Shown here: positions 37,200 to 49,887 of the stretch, piece by piece
Layout: every line of letters starts with the position of its first letter
Numbering within the stretch: the stretch's first letter is position 1
Assembly: GCA_006386115.1 (NCBI GenBank)
Contig: VFIW01000011.1
Coordinates: 248,001-312,000 of the forward strand
Direction: 5' to 3'
DNA: 64,000 nucleotides
DNA from: Globisporangium splendens
Taxonomy: Eukaryota > Oomycota > Peronosporomycetes > Pythiales > Pythiaceae
Made by a program: the position numbers and the translations under genes
The notes under the pieces: generated by a model
What the model was told of the DNA's origin: nothing
The model's database searches: none
Seen by the model: only the letters and a program-made list of their open reading frames with translations

Positions 37200-40100
37200 T
37201 CATTCGGCAGTGAGTCCGTCGTAGGGCGTGAGTCCAAACACGTTCTCGATGGTGTCGTCGGCGCCGCGCGCGATGAGGTACTCGCCGAGCGTGCCGTCGG
37301 CGTCGTACGCCATGGCGAAGTGCAGCGGCGTGTTGCCCTGCGCGTTGCGGTGGTTCACGTTCGCGCGCTTGGCCATTTCACAAAGGTTCTCGAGCTCGAG
37401 CGTCTGTTCTTCTAGTAGTTCCATCAGGTTGCGCTGCAAACGCGCAAACTCGCGGTCTTTGCGCGTGGCTTCCATGTCGGCGAGCTTGTCCTCCATTTCA
37501 GCCAGCGCCTGACGCTTGAGTTGCACTTCGCTGAACACGCTCGTGAACTCGGCCTCGAGGTCTTTCTTCTTCTTCTCGCGCTCAGCGCGTTTGATCTGGA
37601 TCGCCATCTCCACGGCGTATGCATCGGCTTGGCGCTTCTTCATCGCGTCTCTGGTCTCAAACAGACTCTCGACGTCATTCTCGTAGGGAACCGCCGAGTT
37701 TGAGGCTGGCGGAATGCCGTTGCCCAGAGGCATGGGCTGTTTGCTGCTGCTACTACTCGGATCGCTACTGGCTGCTCGTAAACGTCCTTCGATCCCGCCA
37801 TTGTGCAGCATCTCGTCTTCGTGCGTGAGTTCGCGCAGATCCACCTCCAGCTGGTCGATTTCCTGCAGTTCGCGCTCGAGCACCGCGAGTTCCTGCTCCG
37901 ACTCTTGCAACTCCGAGTGGATTGTGCTTACCTGGCGCTCGACCGCTTCCTGGGCACGATGCAGCGCATCGATCTCGTTCTGCTGTCGCTCGAACGCCTG
38001 CTTCGATCCTTCGATCATCTTGAGCCCGAGCGCGAGTCGCTCTGGTCCCGGCTCGGCGTCTCGCCACTGCTTCTTCCGAGACGCCTCGAGGCGACCGATA
38101 TGGCCACGATACATGCGCTGGATCTCGATCGCGGCCAAGACGGAGAACCGAGACGTCAGGAACCGGTCGCGCGCAATGTACATCTTCCACGTCGCCTGGA
38201 TTTTGGCGGCATTGCGGTCCATGTAGCGTCGTTGGGTCTGGGCTTCGCGTAGTTCTAGACATTGCATTCGCCCCATGTGCCCGCGATACACTCGTTGCAG
38301 CAGCATCGCCTTCTTCGCGCGCAGTTTGTGAATGAAAGCCACGCGGCAGGTGTGCCCACGAAACAGCCGCTGGATGCACACGGCAGCAAAGTTTTGTTGC
38401 GCTTCCTCCTCGCGTTGAACACGATACCGTTTGAACCTTCGTCGACCGAGAAAGCCGCGCACGACGCGCACGATTTCGACACCAGGAAACCAAGTGATCC
38501 GTTGTTGCTGCAGCTCGTTTCGGAGCTTGCGCACCCTGCAGATGGCGAGGTATCGGCGCACGTACTTCTGAATGCACGTCGCGTGGGCATGTTTCCGTCT
38601 TATCAGTTCGGCTTTCAATGTGTTTTCCCGCTCGCGTATGCCCTTCTGCTTCTAATTGATCAAACACGCTCGGAAGGTCGGACCTGAGACGAATTTGTTC
38701 GTTCTTCTCACCGCGAGTGGGCGACAGCAATGCATTGACAGGAGACTTGTACGTCGTTTGCTGCGTGGGTCGAAGGATCGACGATGGAGCTCTCGATGAC
38801 ATGTCAGTGATCGTCGCCATCGATGACTCCATGTCGAGTTTGAGGAGATCCATCTCCCGCTTCTTCGTCGCAGCCAGTCGCTCTGCCTGCTCTTCTTGCA
38901 GCTTCTTTTCCAATGCTGCTAGGCGCACGGCGTCTTCTTCCTCCCACTCTCGGCGGCGACGCTCTTGCTCCTGTCGAAGCGCTTCCATTCGCTCCTCTGC
39001 TGCCGCACGTCGCTTCGCACGCAATTCTTCAGCTTCTCGCTCGACACGCTGCTCATTTTCGAGCATTTTGGCTTGAACGGCATCCATATCAGCACCAAGA
39101 TGTGATGCTGCGCGGTCGCTGCAATCTTTATCCTGCTGTCGATATGCACTTGAATCGATTCTTGTGCTCAAAGCATGAGAAGTGGGCTCTGGAAGCGATG
39201 GCGGAAGCAGATCGAAAATGAAAGACGCGGTAGCAGCAACTGGAGGCTTCTTCTGGATAACAACTTCTGTCGGCGGCTCTGGCGATGCTGCTTGACTGGC
39301 TCCGCGTGCAGCAAATGCATTCAGCGGCAAGGATTGCTGGGGAGCTGGTCTGCGCAAAAGATCCTTCTTGGCGGTTTGTTTTTCCTGCGCCTGCTTCTTC
39401 TTCAGCTCTGCTTTGTGCGCCTCATGGGTCTTGATGGCCTCTTGGAACTCGTGCTCAGATCGTTCCAGCTGCAACTCGTACGCAGATTTAGTCACGGTTG
39501 GCCGCGGTGCTCTTTTCACGTTTGCAGCTACCGGAGTGTGAGTTGGAACAGTCACCAAGGGGGCATCCAAGGGTTCTCGAAGCGGTCTTAAGGCAGAGGA
39601 AGGTTGAGATCCCGACTGTGCGTTCGCTGTAGAACTTGGTGGAGATCTCAAAGTGTCTTCCAGTACTTGTCGAGGTGCTCGCTCAAAAGTAGCACCATCT
39701 GCGGGGTCACTTTGTCGAGGCTTTGGAATAGACGCGGCTATCTGAGACGGAGTTGTATCATGCATATCCGCTTGCTCCACGTTTTTTGCGTTTACAAGCA
39801 GCTCCAACAAGTCGGTGATGTACGCCTTGCATTCCTGGCGAAGCTCATGACCAGCACGCAGCCAGGACACAAACGCACTCTTTGGAGTCGCCAGCACGTG
39901 ACGGAGCTGCTTGCTTGTCTTGCCGCGGACGTCGCCATTCTGGGGCTGCTGGTGCGACCACGCATGGAGAATGTTTGTTCTCCCCTGAAGGAACAGATCC
40001 ACGTTTGCAGGCGCCACGAACGCATTTTCTACCGATTGCACGAGCACAAGCGGCACTTCGATCTCTTGCAACCGGTTCACGAGGTCAATGTGGTGCAGCG

Positions 40101-43100
40101 CACCCTGACACATTCGTATTCGTCCATCGAGCGTGATCGCATTTGTCACCGCGGTGTAAATGCTCAATGCTAGATTCGGGTCGATCTTCGCGAGGTAGCC
40201 ATCGGAGAAAAGGAACTTGCAGAAAAACGTCACGGACAAATCGGGACGCGACGGAGGGAAGCAGGAAAACACGTTCACGGTGCTATGGAGAATCGCGGCC
40301 ATTTGAGCGTCAACCTTCGCAAAGCCATTGCACAGCACGAGAGCTTGCAAGTAGCCTTCGTACGTCTTCCCGTGCAGAATCGTATAGCATGCGGCGATGT
40401 TGGCACCGTTACCAAAACCCACAATATGGAAGGGCATGCCGGAGGTGATGAACGCTTTCGTGCGCTGCAGGTAGTTTAAAAGCTCGTGCACGCGCCGCGC
40501 TTGCCAGGTGTTATTGAGCACACCTTTCGTCGAGGTGTCATCAGGATAGGACGTCCCTGCTTGACCTGGAAAGTTGAAAAAGAGGGCTCGCGCGCCAACA
40601 TTTCGCGCAAGAACCGACCGGAAAAACACTTTCGTGCTGTCCAAGGTATCGAACAAGTCGTGGAACACCACCAAGTTGCATTTCGTCGTCTCGCCCACAG
40701 CTTGACCAACGATAGCGTATGGAATCTTTGTCACGCCATCTTGGCACGTGAACGCTGCTTCGGAGCTGCCCTGGGCCACGGCATCTGCGAGCCCCAGCGG
40801 TGCTGCCAGGCGAGCCATCTGTTGGGCTTGGATTGCGCGACGAGCAGCGTCTTTTTGATGTCGATGGCGGCCTGTCGTGGACAGCGAAGCATTCGCTTTT
40901 TTATCCATTAGGCTAGCCTCAAGATTGACGCTGAGTCTTTGTGAGTCACTCCCATCGCCTGCCAGTTCGTCACTCGAAATTGACTCGAGTGACAGCTCCG
41001 GTTTGAGAAAGCGGAGCACTCGGTTCGTGTTTTGGTCCTTGAACATCGCTCGGTTTTTCCACGCATAAGCTTGCAAGACACTCAAGACCCTACAACAGAC
41101 ACATACAAATTAGCCTATGACACCACGTTATTTTGCAAGGACAAAAGGAGTAGTACCAGTCGCAGAATCGCGCCGCGCACGAGCTGACGGGTGCGATGTG
41201 CACGGGTGAAAAGAGAGGATTCCTCGCGTGCGATGCAGCTTTCATCACCACGTCCAGGCTCAAGTGATCCAACTCGAACCTCTGAAGCAAGCCGAGCAGT
41301 TTTTCCTGGGAGATCGCTCGCTTCAGTTCGGTCCACGCGCCTTCTTTCCCGAGAATCAGGATGCCCAGCGAACTGAGAACCATCTCAATCGCTGGGTGGG
41401 GGTTGACGAAGCTGTACAACTCGGCTGTGTCACTTTTCGTGATGTTACTCGGAATGGAGTCTGCGTACGCCCACACTTGAGCCCAGATGCGTCTTGTCTG
41501 CTGCTCTGCCGCGCAGTGATGTCGCTCTGGGTCGAGAATTTCGTCTCGCTCGTCCTGCTCTTTGATCGATTCTTCACGCCATCGACTACCAACTCGACTC
41601 TTGCCGTGTCCAGTCGACTGTCGCGCACCCAGGATTTTGTTTTTCGCTGATCGTTTCGCAGCGATCTGATCGAGTGCTTTCATGCGCACTTTTCCCACCA
41701 GAGTGTAGAACGCAAAGCAGTGCTCGCAAACCTGCACATCCTGGTAATAGTACCCGGGAAAAGTCTGTCCCAGAGGCTCTCCATCCCCATAGTACTCCTC
41801 CGCCAAGTAATCCCCGTCTTCGCCATTCCGATACCGACGAATGAACAAATCTACGAGCTGCTTCTCCGCGCGCGTTTGCGCGATAAGCTTGAATGGTATT
41901 GTGAACTGAGATTGCGTGGTCTCGTCGTGCTGTAGTCTCTGCGGAGATGACGGTTTGCGGGTTTGTTGGATTTGCTGTAGCCGCTGCTCTGATTCCCCAC
42001 TCGTGGCTGAAATTTGAGAGGATCTTCGTCACCCCGCGACTCCATGAAGGCGATCGCTGCCGCTGTGGCCGTGAAGACACTGCTACGGTGCTGCATGGGG
42101 TCGTCACCTTTGAGGAGCGGTTGGTCAACAACGCTTTTCTTACCCTCCAGTCGCTTTGCTGCTAGCGTATTCATCTCAAAGTGACAATAATCTCCGCAAC
42201 AGCCTTTCTTCTGACTCGAGATGAGGTGGGCAGCCGAGATCGTACGGCGTCGCCCCGTGAAAGGGACGAAGTCGATGGGAGGAACTGCAGCGCATCATCC
42301 CAATCTTTCGTGTTGCGAAGCCGGTCTTGTGGCTTGTCGTCTCGAAACGGATCAAGACTGTGCAAAGCGGAATCTGCACCACCAAGGTTGGGCACCGAGG
42401 ACGACGTACTTAGGAGCTGTGGCCGCCGTTGCTGCGGCGTCGGTGATGACAGAATGGCATCGATCAGCTTTTCGTCTGATTTCCGCATCGCTTTTGCCTT
42501 TGCGCGCGCTAAGATGCGCTCGTTTACTGCGTGGGGACCTTCACAGGATCGGTGGGGGTCGTTTTGCGAGAACGCCATTGAAGGTGATGAAGAAGTATGG
42601 ACGCTGCTATTTGACGGTGCGTGCAGCGGCGCAGACGTCCCGGGAATCGTCTCACACGATTCGGTTCGCCAAAGAAACAATCGTCCGTAGTCGTCAAGAA
42701 CAAAGAGCGACACACAATGCACCACACGGACTTTCTTGTTTCTCTCCACGAAGCTTTAGAGATGCCACAGTAAGAGACAAAGAGCAAAGTTTGGCAATCA
42801 AGACCGCAGCACAAATAATAACAAAGCACGACCACGGTGTTCTCTTTTGCGTACCTGATGTACCGCTGTGCCACTTCGTTCACCGGGGCGTTCATCTTGG
42901 CGTCCATGCTCAGGATCTTTTGGCTCCCGAGCGCGAGTCGAAACAGCTTGAACTGCGGGCGACCGGACTTGTTCAAGCTATCCATACAACAGAAGCAACA
43001 ACAGCAGTAAGCTCCACATTTCACCATGTTATCCTGACACGCGAGATCCCTCTCTGCTCTCGTAGCATCGATGGTCCCAACGCACGCACAATACGTACGT

Positions 43101-43701
43101 GAACACGTGCTCCAGATTGGCGTACTTGATCGGATCGAGGTCGCCCCGAGGCGGCACAAACGCGCTTACACACGCGGCGCCATCGCTACTGGCGAGCGAG
43201 TTGAGGTACGTCAGCAGCTCATGGGAGCCAAACACCTGCATCGTGCGAACCTGGTCGCCAAACAGACACACCGCCACATAGCGCGCCGAGTTGTGCGCGT
43301 ACGCGTTTGCAATCTTGACGAACGCGTCCTGCACGCTCTCGACGTGGAGCTTCGTGTGCGGCTTCTTGCGCACGACGCCGCCCGACGCGGAGCTGAACCA
43401 GGACCAGATCTGCTGCTTCTCGATGAACACGGTGTCGAGGATGCTCACGGCGCACTGGGCAATACACAAAATGGCATCGCAGTGAATACGCATTCATATC
43501 AAGGCACAACAACTCATTACTATGTATACAACCGTGCATAGAGCAAGTATGTGGGTATTGATAAAGCGCACGAACCTCCCCTTTCTCGTTGTGCACGAGC
43601 ACACCACAGACCCAGTCCCACTCTCGCACTGTGCGCGTCTCGGTGAGGTCCACGGCCGGCACGGTCTCGCGGAACAGCTGCTGCTGCTGCATGCCAAGCA
43701 C
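37200..43701 (-). CDS. Giant fused protein: alpha/beta-hydrolase fold, coiled coils, IQ motifs, ankyrin repeat
   Basis: Proposed exons: 43701-43576, 43454-43099, 42977-42855, 42753-41157 and 41089-37200; 2,030 residues once three one-base shifts are corrected. Order: an unrecognised N-terminal domain (about 1-210); a disordered Ser-rich region; a segment with YYYQDVQVCEHCFAFYT containing one CxxC; then an alpha/beta-hydrolase-like region with CNLVVFHDLFDT, ALFFNFPGQAGTSYPDD and FHIVGFGNGANIAACY. In the last, the nucleophile elbow reads GFGNGA, with Asn where Ser, Cys or Asp is expected, so it may be inactive. Then come an Arg/Glu-rich coiled coil, at least five IQ motifs (for example CIQKYVRRYLAICRVRK, CIQRLFRGHTCR and EIQRMYRGHIGR) that should bind calmodulin or myosin-type light chains, a second coiled coil, and a C-terminal ankyrin repeat (NAQGNTPLHFAMAYD ... 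LIARGADDTIENVFGLTPYD). The shifts are at a T run near 42183, a G run near 41990 and a GGG near 38640. Confidence 0.7.
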
Positions 43702-44839
43702 TTGCTGTCGCTTATAGGAGGAATGGGAGAGCTTCCTCGGTCTATTAAATGCGCAGTGTCACATGCGCTGCGTCTTCATACTGCAGCTCGGAATGCGTCC
43801 ATGTTTCCATGTTGAAGCTATTTCCAAATGGCTGAAACCGATTGTGTGGTGGTACCGCATCAAAACCGGTATTTGTAGGTACAAAGACTCCAGAAACCAC
43901 GATGACGATGGATTGGTTAATCATAAGATCAAAAACCACAGTTGCAATATGACCCTTTTCCCACATGCAATTGTGCAAAGTGTGCAATTGTAGGTTGCTT
44001 TGGCTCTTTTATTCGGTGTCTCAACGAGTGATTGTCACGTTGCTATTGATGCTACTTCAGAGCTCTACCGCTATAAATACATAAATGCACGGTTGCGACA
44101 AATACAGACGGAGAGGGCTTCTGGCTGGATTCGAGCGCGCATGTCACCCAAAATGATCGGGTAGATTGCGGGCCGATATTCTTGTATTCTTACACCGCCA
44201 TGTGTTTGAATGGAATTGCTTCGTTTAGAATAGAATAACGCGAGGCTCTTGTGATAATTTTGTCAACAGACATCGCTGCCGTAGACAGCGAACGCAGACA
44301 TATTCTTTCCACCGCACACGATTACGCGGTCGTGGTATTGCTGCGGCATCTCCTTTTTTTATCCCCTCTCCTCTGTCCCAAACATGCTGCGTCCAGTGTG
44401 CTTCTACCCGCCGTAATGCATAAACGAGAAAGTACCGTAAAAATACCCCTTTTCCAATAGCGTAAACCGCTGTGTTACTTCAGCCAGCACTCCCCTTTCC
44501 GCACTCGCCAGCTGCCCCATTCTCTCTTTCTGAGCGCGGCGATCAGACACTCGCGCGTTCGTTCATTCCGCACACGACGCACACGACGCACACGACGCAC
44601 ACCAGGCAAACGAAAGCGCCGATAAAGAGACACCGACGTGCGCACGTATATTCGCCATATACACGCGCGCGCGCGCATACGCTCTCTGTGCACACACTCC
44701 GCTCTCTCTGTTGGAGCACGTGGGCGACGGCGTCGAGCGTATTCCCAGCCTCGGACGTGTCGCTGATTGAGACCGACGACGCGCTCTCAAGTAACACAAA
44801 CAGACAGGAAGAGAAAGAAAACGAAGAAGCAGGAACAGG
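43702..44839. other. Divergent intergenic region with short tandem repeat
   Basis: 1.1 kb between divergent genes, so it holds both promoters. A 9-bp unit (cacacgacg) is repeated about 3.6 times at 44571-44603. A ccccattctctctttc stretch near 44515-44531 resembles an oomycete initiator. The acacgcgcgcgcgc run near 44660-44676 is alternating purine-pyrimidine. Confidence 0.55.
44571..44603. repeat. 9-bp tandem repeat (cacacgacg)
   Basis: About 3.6 perfect units in the 5' region of the P4-ATPase gene. Confidence 0.9.
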
Positions 44840-47800
44840 ATGAAGGTGGTGGAGTTCGCGGTGCCGTCACCGTCGCAGGAGGACGTGGCGAACGGCAACT
44901 ACCACTTGGGCATCGAGATCGACGCGGACAAGCCGCCGCCCGCGTCGTCCGGGTCGCACCACCAGCCGCCGAACTCGCAGAAGAGCATGCGCCGCATGAA
45001 CACGTTCACAGGCGGGCTGCCCGAGGAAGAGCAGCGCAACATCATCTCGCTGCGGTACCGTGCCGATAGCATGGCCGACTCGATCGCGTCGGAGGAGGAG
45101 GAAAGCGCTGAAGCCAAGGTGTGGAACGTGTTTGAGCGCGTGTTTTGCTTCTTGAAGGGCATGACGATCTACCAGGCGCGGCGTCGGCTCAAGTTCACGA
45201 TCATCACGCAGTCCGTGATCAACACGAGTCGTATTTTCCCGATCATCCTCGGGCTCTCGTACCAGGCTACGTTGCCCGTGCTCATTCTGGTGTGTTTCTT
45301 GTCTATTTCATTGTATCGGCGTCTGTTCTTTTTTCTCATTATTATTTATTGTATGCTGTTGTTTGTAGTATATCACGCTGATTCTCGGGTGGCACGGCAC
45401 GAAATTCTTGGTGCCGAAGTTTTTGCTGCTCTATAAAATCGGCATGCAGCTCAGTCTGCTCGTCGATGTGATCTGGTACTGGAAAGGGTACAATGGCAAG
45501 CTGAACAGAGGTGTGAGTCTCGGTACCGCTACGCTCATGCAGGGTTTCTTCTCGATTTTGCTGTCGATCCTCAACGTCGCGGGTCTGCTGTACGGATGGA
45601 AGCTGAGGCGTATCGTGAAGGCCGTGCAGAACCAGCGCGAGTGCGACCGAGCGGCACTTGCGACCATGATGCCGCCGTCACCTGCGCGCGCGAACTCGAT
45701 GCAGGGTCTCCGCCACACGCTCAGCGTAAATCCTATTGCAGATGTGCCCGAAGAGGAGCGCGCGGCAACGAGACGGACGATCATGGTTGGTCCTGGATCG
45801 CAGGGTGGGCGACGGAGAAGTTCTGTGGGGTCTTCAGGCAAACCAGGGGAGAATGCGCCAGCCTTCTGCTCCAACAGCATTCGTACGAGCAAGTACACGT
45901 ACTACAACTTCCCGTTCGTGTTTTTGAAGATGCAGTTTAGTCGGCTTGCGAATTTCTATACGACGATCGTGGTGGCTCTCTGTTTTTTCAGCTTTTCACC
46001 CGTGAGTCCAGTTGCCAGTTTGACACCGTTGCTGATTGTGTTTGCAACGTCCGCGTTGAAAGATGTATCGGAAGATTTGCGTCGACAGAAGGCAGATACG
46101 CAAGTGAACACAAAGCCTTGCCACATTGTTCGGCGCGACAGCAGCGGCGTGATCAAGCATACGGATGCGATGTGGCAAGACATTGAGGTTGGAGACATTC
46201 TGATTCTGAAAGATGGCGATGATGTTCCTGCCGACTGTGTGCTGCTGGCGACAAATCGTTCTGACGGCCGTTGTTATATCGAGACTGCGAACCTGGACGG
46301 TGAAACGAATCTCAAGATCCGAACTGTCGCGAGGCCTACGAAACATTTTTTGACTGCTGACGCCATTTTGGAAAAGTATCAACTGCATGTTGAGTGCGAC
46401 ACCCCAAACAAGGACTTGTTCTACTTCGATGGCGTCTTGAAGCTAGTGAACATTCAGCCTCAAGATGCGGCTATGGAAGGTGATGGGAATGCGTCGAACA
46501 CTGTTGAAGACACGAGTTTGACGATGGAAAACTTGATCTTGCGCGGAAGTGAAAGTCGTAACGCCGAATGGACAATTGCGCTGGTGATCTACACAGGCAA
46601 GGAGACCAAGATCTCCATGAACTCGTCCGAAGTTCCTCTGAAGAGAAGCTTTGTGGAGAAGACGCTGGATACGATGTTTGTGTTGGTGCTGGTGCTGCTC
46701 TTTGGTATTTCCGTCGCGTGCACTCTTGGCAACAACAACTGGAACTGGGATTTGGACGACGATAAGTCCCCGTGGTACATTGGCAAGAACGTGGAGAATG
46801 GATACATTTTCTTGAGTTACGTGATCCTGTTCAACAACCTGATCCCGCTTTCGATGTATGTCACGATGGAAGGCGTGCGTTTCGTTCACGCTCGCTACAT
46901 CGAGAACGATTTGGAGATGTACGACCCGCACACCGACACACCCGCGCAAGTTCGAAACAGTAATATCAACGAAGACTTGGGGCAGATTCAGTATATTTTC
47001 TCGGATAAAACCGGAACGTTGACGCGAAACGAAATGATTTTTGCCAAGTGCACGATCGCTGGTCTCCGCTACAACGATGTCGAGATGGACTCCGTGAAAC
47101 CTCCGCGACCTGGTACTCGCTTTAACGACTCGCGCTTGATTGGTCGTCTGAATGCGAATCACTCGACGAAGAAGGAGATTCATGACTTCATGCTACTGCT
47201 GACGATTTGCAACACTGTGATCCCGGAATACGACACTCCTGCTGCTGAGGAAAGCGGACTTTCGAGTGCGACAGGCAAAATCAAGTACAATGCTTCGTCT
47301 CCTGATGAGCAGGCGCTGGTGTTGGCTGCGAATGATCTGGGGTACGTTCTGACGGGGCGTGATGGCCCGATTTGTCACACGCTTATCCAAGGCGTGCCAA
47401 TGACGTTCGAGATCTTGAACGTTCTAGAGTTTAACAGCGATCGCAAGCGAATGTCGATCATCTTCCGACAGCCAGATGGAAGCATTATTCTGTACTGCAA
47501 AGGCGCAGATGACATCATTTTCGATTTGCTGTCCAAGTCTCAGCCGCAAGGAGTCGCCCACGTGACGCGCGGCCATCTTCAAGAGTACGCGTCGGAAGGG
47601 CTACGCACGCTTACGACTGCTATGCGTCGTTTGACAAACAAGCAGTACGAGGAGTGGCATCAACTGTATCGCCAGGCTGAGTTGTCTCTTGACAACCGTG
47701 CTGCCAAGATCGCGAAGGTTTCGGCTGTGATTGAAGTGGAGTTGACGCTTTTGGGAGCGACGGCTATTGAAGATCGGTTGCAAGACGGCGTAGAGGAATG

Positions 47801-49763
47801 CATCACGTCGCTGCGAAAGGCTGGGATCAACTTTTGGGTTCTCACTGGTGACAAGAAAGAAACGGCGCTCAGTATCGGCATGTCGTCGCACGTGATTGAC
47901 GACAACATGGACGTCATTGTTCTGGGGCAACGAGACAAAGCCTCGCTTCGTGCCAAACTGGAGGAGCTCTATGTTGACTTGGTCGACGACAAGTGGGGCT
48001 CGGATGAGCACTCGTCGGCCGTGAGCGTGTTGTTCGAAGCTTTCAAGCGTGTTTTCTTGATGGGTTGGGATCTCGCAAAGACTGCTATCTTAGGTCGCGA
48101 CGTGCAGGCTGATGCCCGCAAGAAGCGAAGACGCGCTCCAAGAAGAGACGAGCATGCTGGAGACAACGACACGACGCCAACGGACAGCCAAACGCAATTT
48201 GACGAAGTGTATCCTGCGTTGAACATTGACGCGTCTGGTGTTAGTCAGGAGCACGGCCATTGCGATCGGCAGTTTGAGCCAAAGAGTGATTTGCAGAACG
48301 TGAGCGAAGAGTTTGTGGACGAAGAGCTCGAGTTCGCGATGGTGATTGACGGAAAGACGTTGGCGCTGCTCCTCGAAGATGACATCAAGTATTTGTTTTT
48401 GTCGGTTGCGACGCAGTGTAAGTCGGTGATTTGCTGTCGCTGTTCGCCTGCGCAAAAGGCTTCGGTGGTGAAGCTGGTGACGGAGCCAACGCTGATGTTT
48501 TCGCCTGGTAATATCACGCTGGCTATTGGTGACGGTGCAAACGATGTGCCTATGATTCAAGCGGCGAACGTCGGTATTGGCATTAGTGGAAAGGAAGGCA
48601 GACAAGCTGTGCTCTCGAGTGACTATTCTTTTGCAGAGTTCCGATTCCTGAAGCGTTTGCTGCTGGTCCACGGCAACTACAGCTACAAGCGTATCTCCAA
48701 GCTGATTCTCTTCTCGTTCATGAAGGTGAGACTGCTTTGCTGTGCTTGTCCTTATTGTTGATAGTGTCTTGAGTCTGACGGATTGTCGTTCTTGCGTGTA
48801 TGCTTGCAGAATGTGGCGCTGTCGCTCTCGAACTTTTTTTTGGCGATGCAAACCATGTACAGTGGCGTGCTGATGTACTTTGGTATCTTCTTTACGCTCT
48901 ACAACGCGCTGTTCACGACGATCCCGATTGTCTTTATCGCCATGTACAACCAAGACGTGTCGTCTGCGGTGCTCATGCAGTACCCGACCCTGTACATCAA
49001 TGGTCTGAAGAACCGATCGTTCAACTGGATCACGTTTTTCGGATGGTGCGGTCTCGGCATGTGGCATGCGTACGTGATCTACGCGGTGCCGTTCTTCTCG
49101 AACGGGTTCATCGTATGGTATTTCGCGCGAGATGCCGGCAATGAGTACCTGTTTGGCTCTCGCGATCTGGGCTTCTGGGCTGACGGTGTCGCTGCGTACA
49201 CGTACCTGATCACGGCATCTACTGTGCAAGTGGCATTGATGACGAGCAACTGGACGCGCGCGAACATCCTGTCGACGATCGGGACGCTCGTGTTTTACTA
49301 CCTGTTCATGGCATTTTTCTGCAATGTGTACGGTTGGACAGGGACGGAGTTTTACGAGACGGAGAACGGCTACGGCGTGCTGGGACAGTTGTTCTCGGTG
49401 GCGTGGTTCTGGTTTGGTCTCTTGCTCGCAGTCGTCGGTGCCGTGCTGCCGAACTTTATCGCGAAGGCCGGTCGTGTGCTGTTCTACCCGGAGCCGTCGC
49501 ACTTGATGCGCGAATGGAACCGGCTGGCCAAGGGCGAGGACGCGGCCGTGGTGCTCAACTCACCGCGGCTCGTGCGACGCAACACGGGCTTTGCGTTCTC
49601 GCACTACCCTGGCGAGAGCGAGATGGCGATGTCGTCGTACGGCAACACCATCATCCAGCAGCAGCAGTCGTCGTCCTTCTACCAGCCGTCGCCCTCGACC
49701 TCGTCGACTGCGGAAGAGTCCACGCCATCCAAGCGCTCGACGATGACCCGGGACAGCAAGTAG
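44840..49763 (+). CDS. P4-type ATPase (phospholipid flippase) with extra N-terminal membrane module
   Basis: Three exons: 44840-45289, 45369-48725 and 48810-49763; 1,586 residues. The core from about residue 320 is a P4-ATPase: entry segment FSRLANFYTTIVVALCFFSF, actuator TANLDGETN (about 460), phosphorylation site FSDKTGTLTRNE (Asp at about 697), nucleotide-binding KGADDIIFD, TGDKKETALSIG, and the hinge GDGANDVPMIQAANVG (about 1203). The usual PISL motif of TM4 reads PLSM. Such pumps move phospholipids from the outer to the cytosolic leaflet. Residues 1-320 are unusual: an acidic/Ser-rich start, then about four hydrophobic helices (for example IFPIILGLSYQATLPVLIL and GFFSILLSILNVAGLLYGW), then a disordered linker. 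I do not recognise this module. The C-terminus is Ser/Thr/Gln-rich. Converges with the right channel copy. Confidence 0.9.
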
Positions 49764-49887
49764 AGCAAGTAAGCAGTCAAGCACAAGGAAAGAAAGAGAA
49801 CGAGTCATTGTTGAGGACAATCAATCGCGGGTTGTGAGTGTGTCTGTGTGAAAATGGTGCTTCCCCCGCCCTTATATACTAGTATTA

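Noticed and set aside
48090..49502. 470-codon minus-strand frame over the P4-ATPase
   Set aside because: Antisense shadow crossing the intron between exons 2 and 3.
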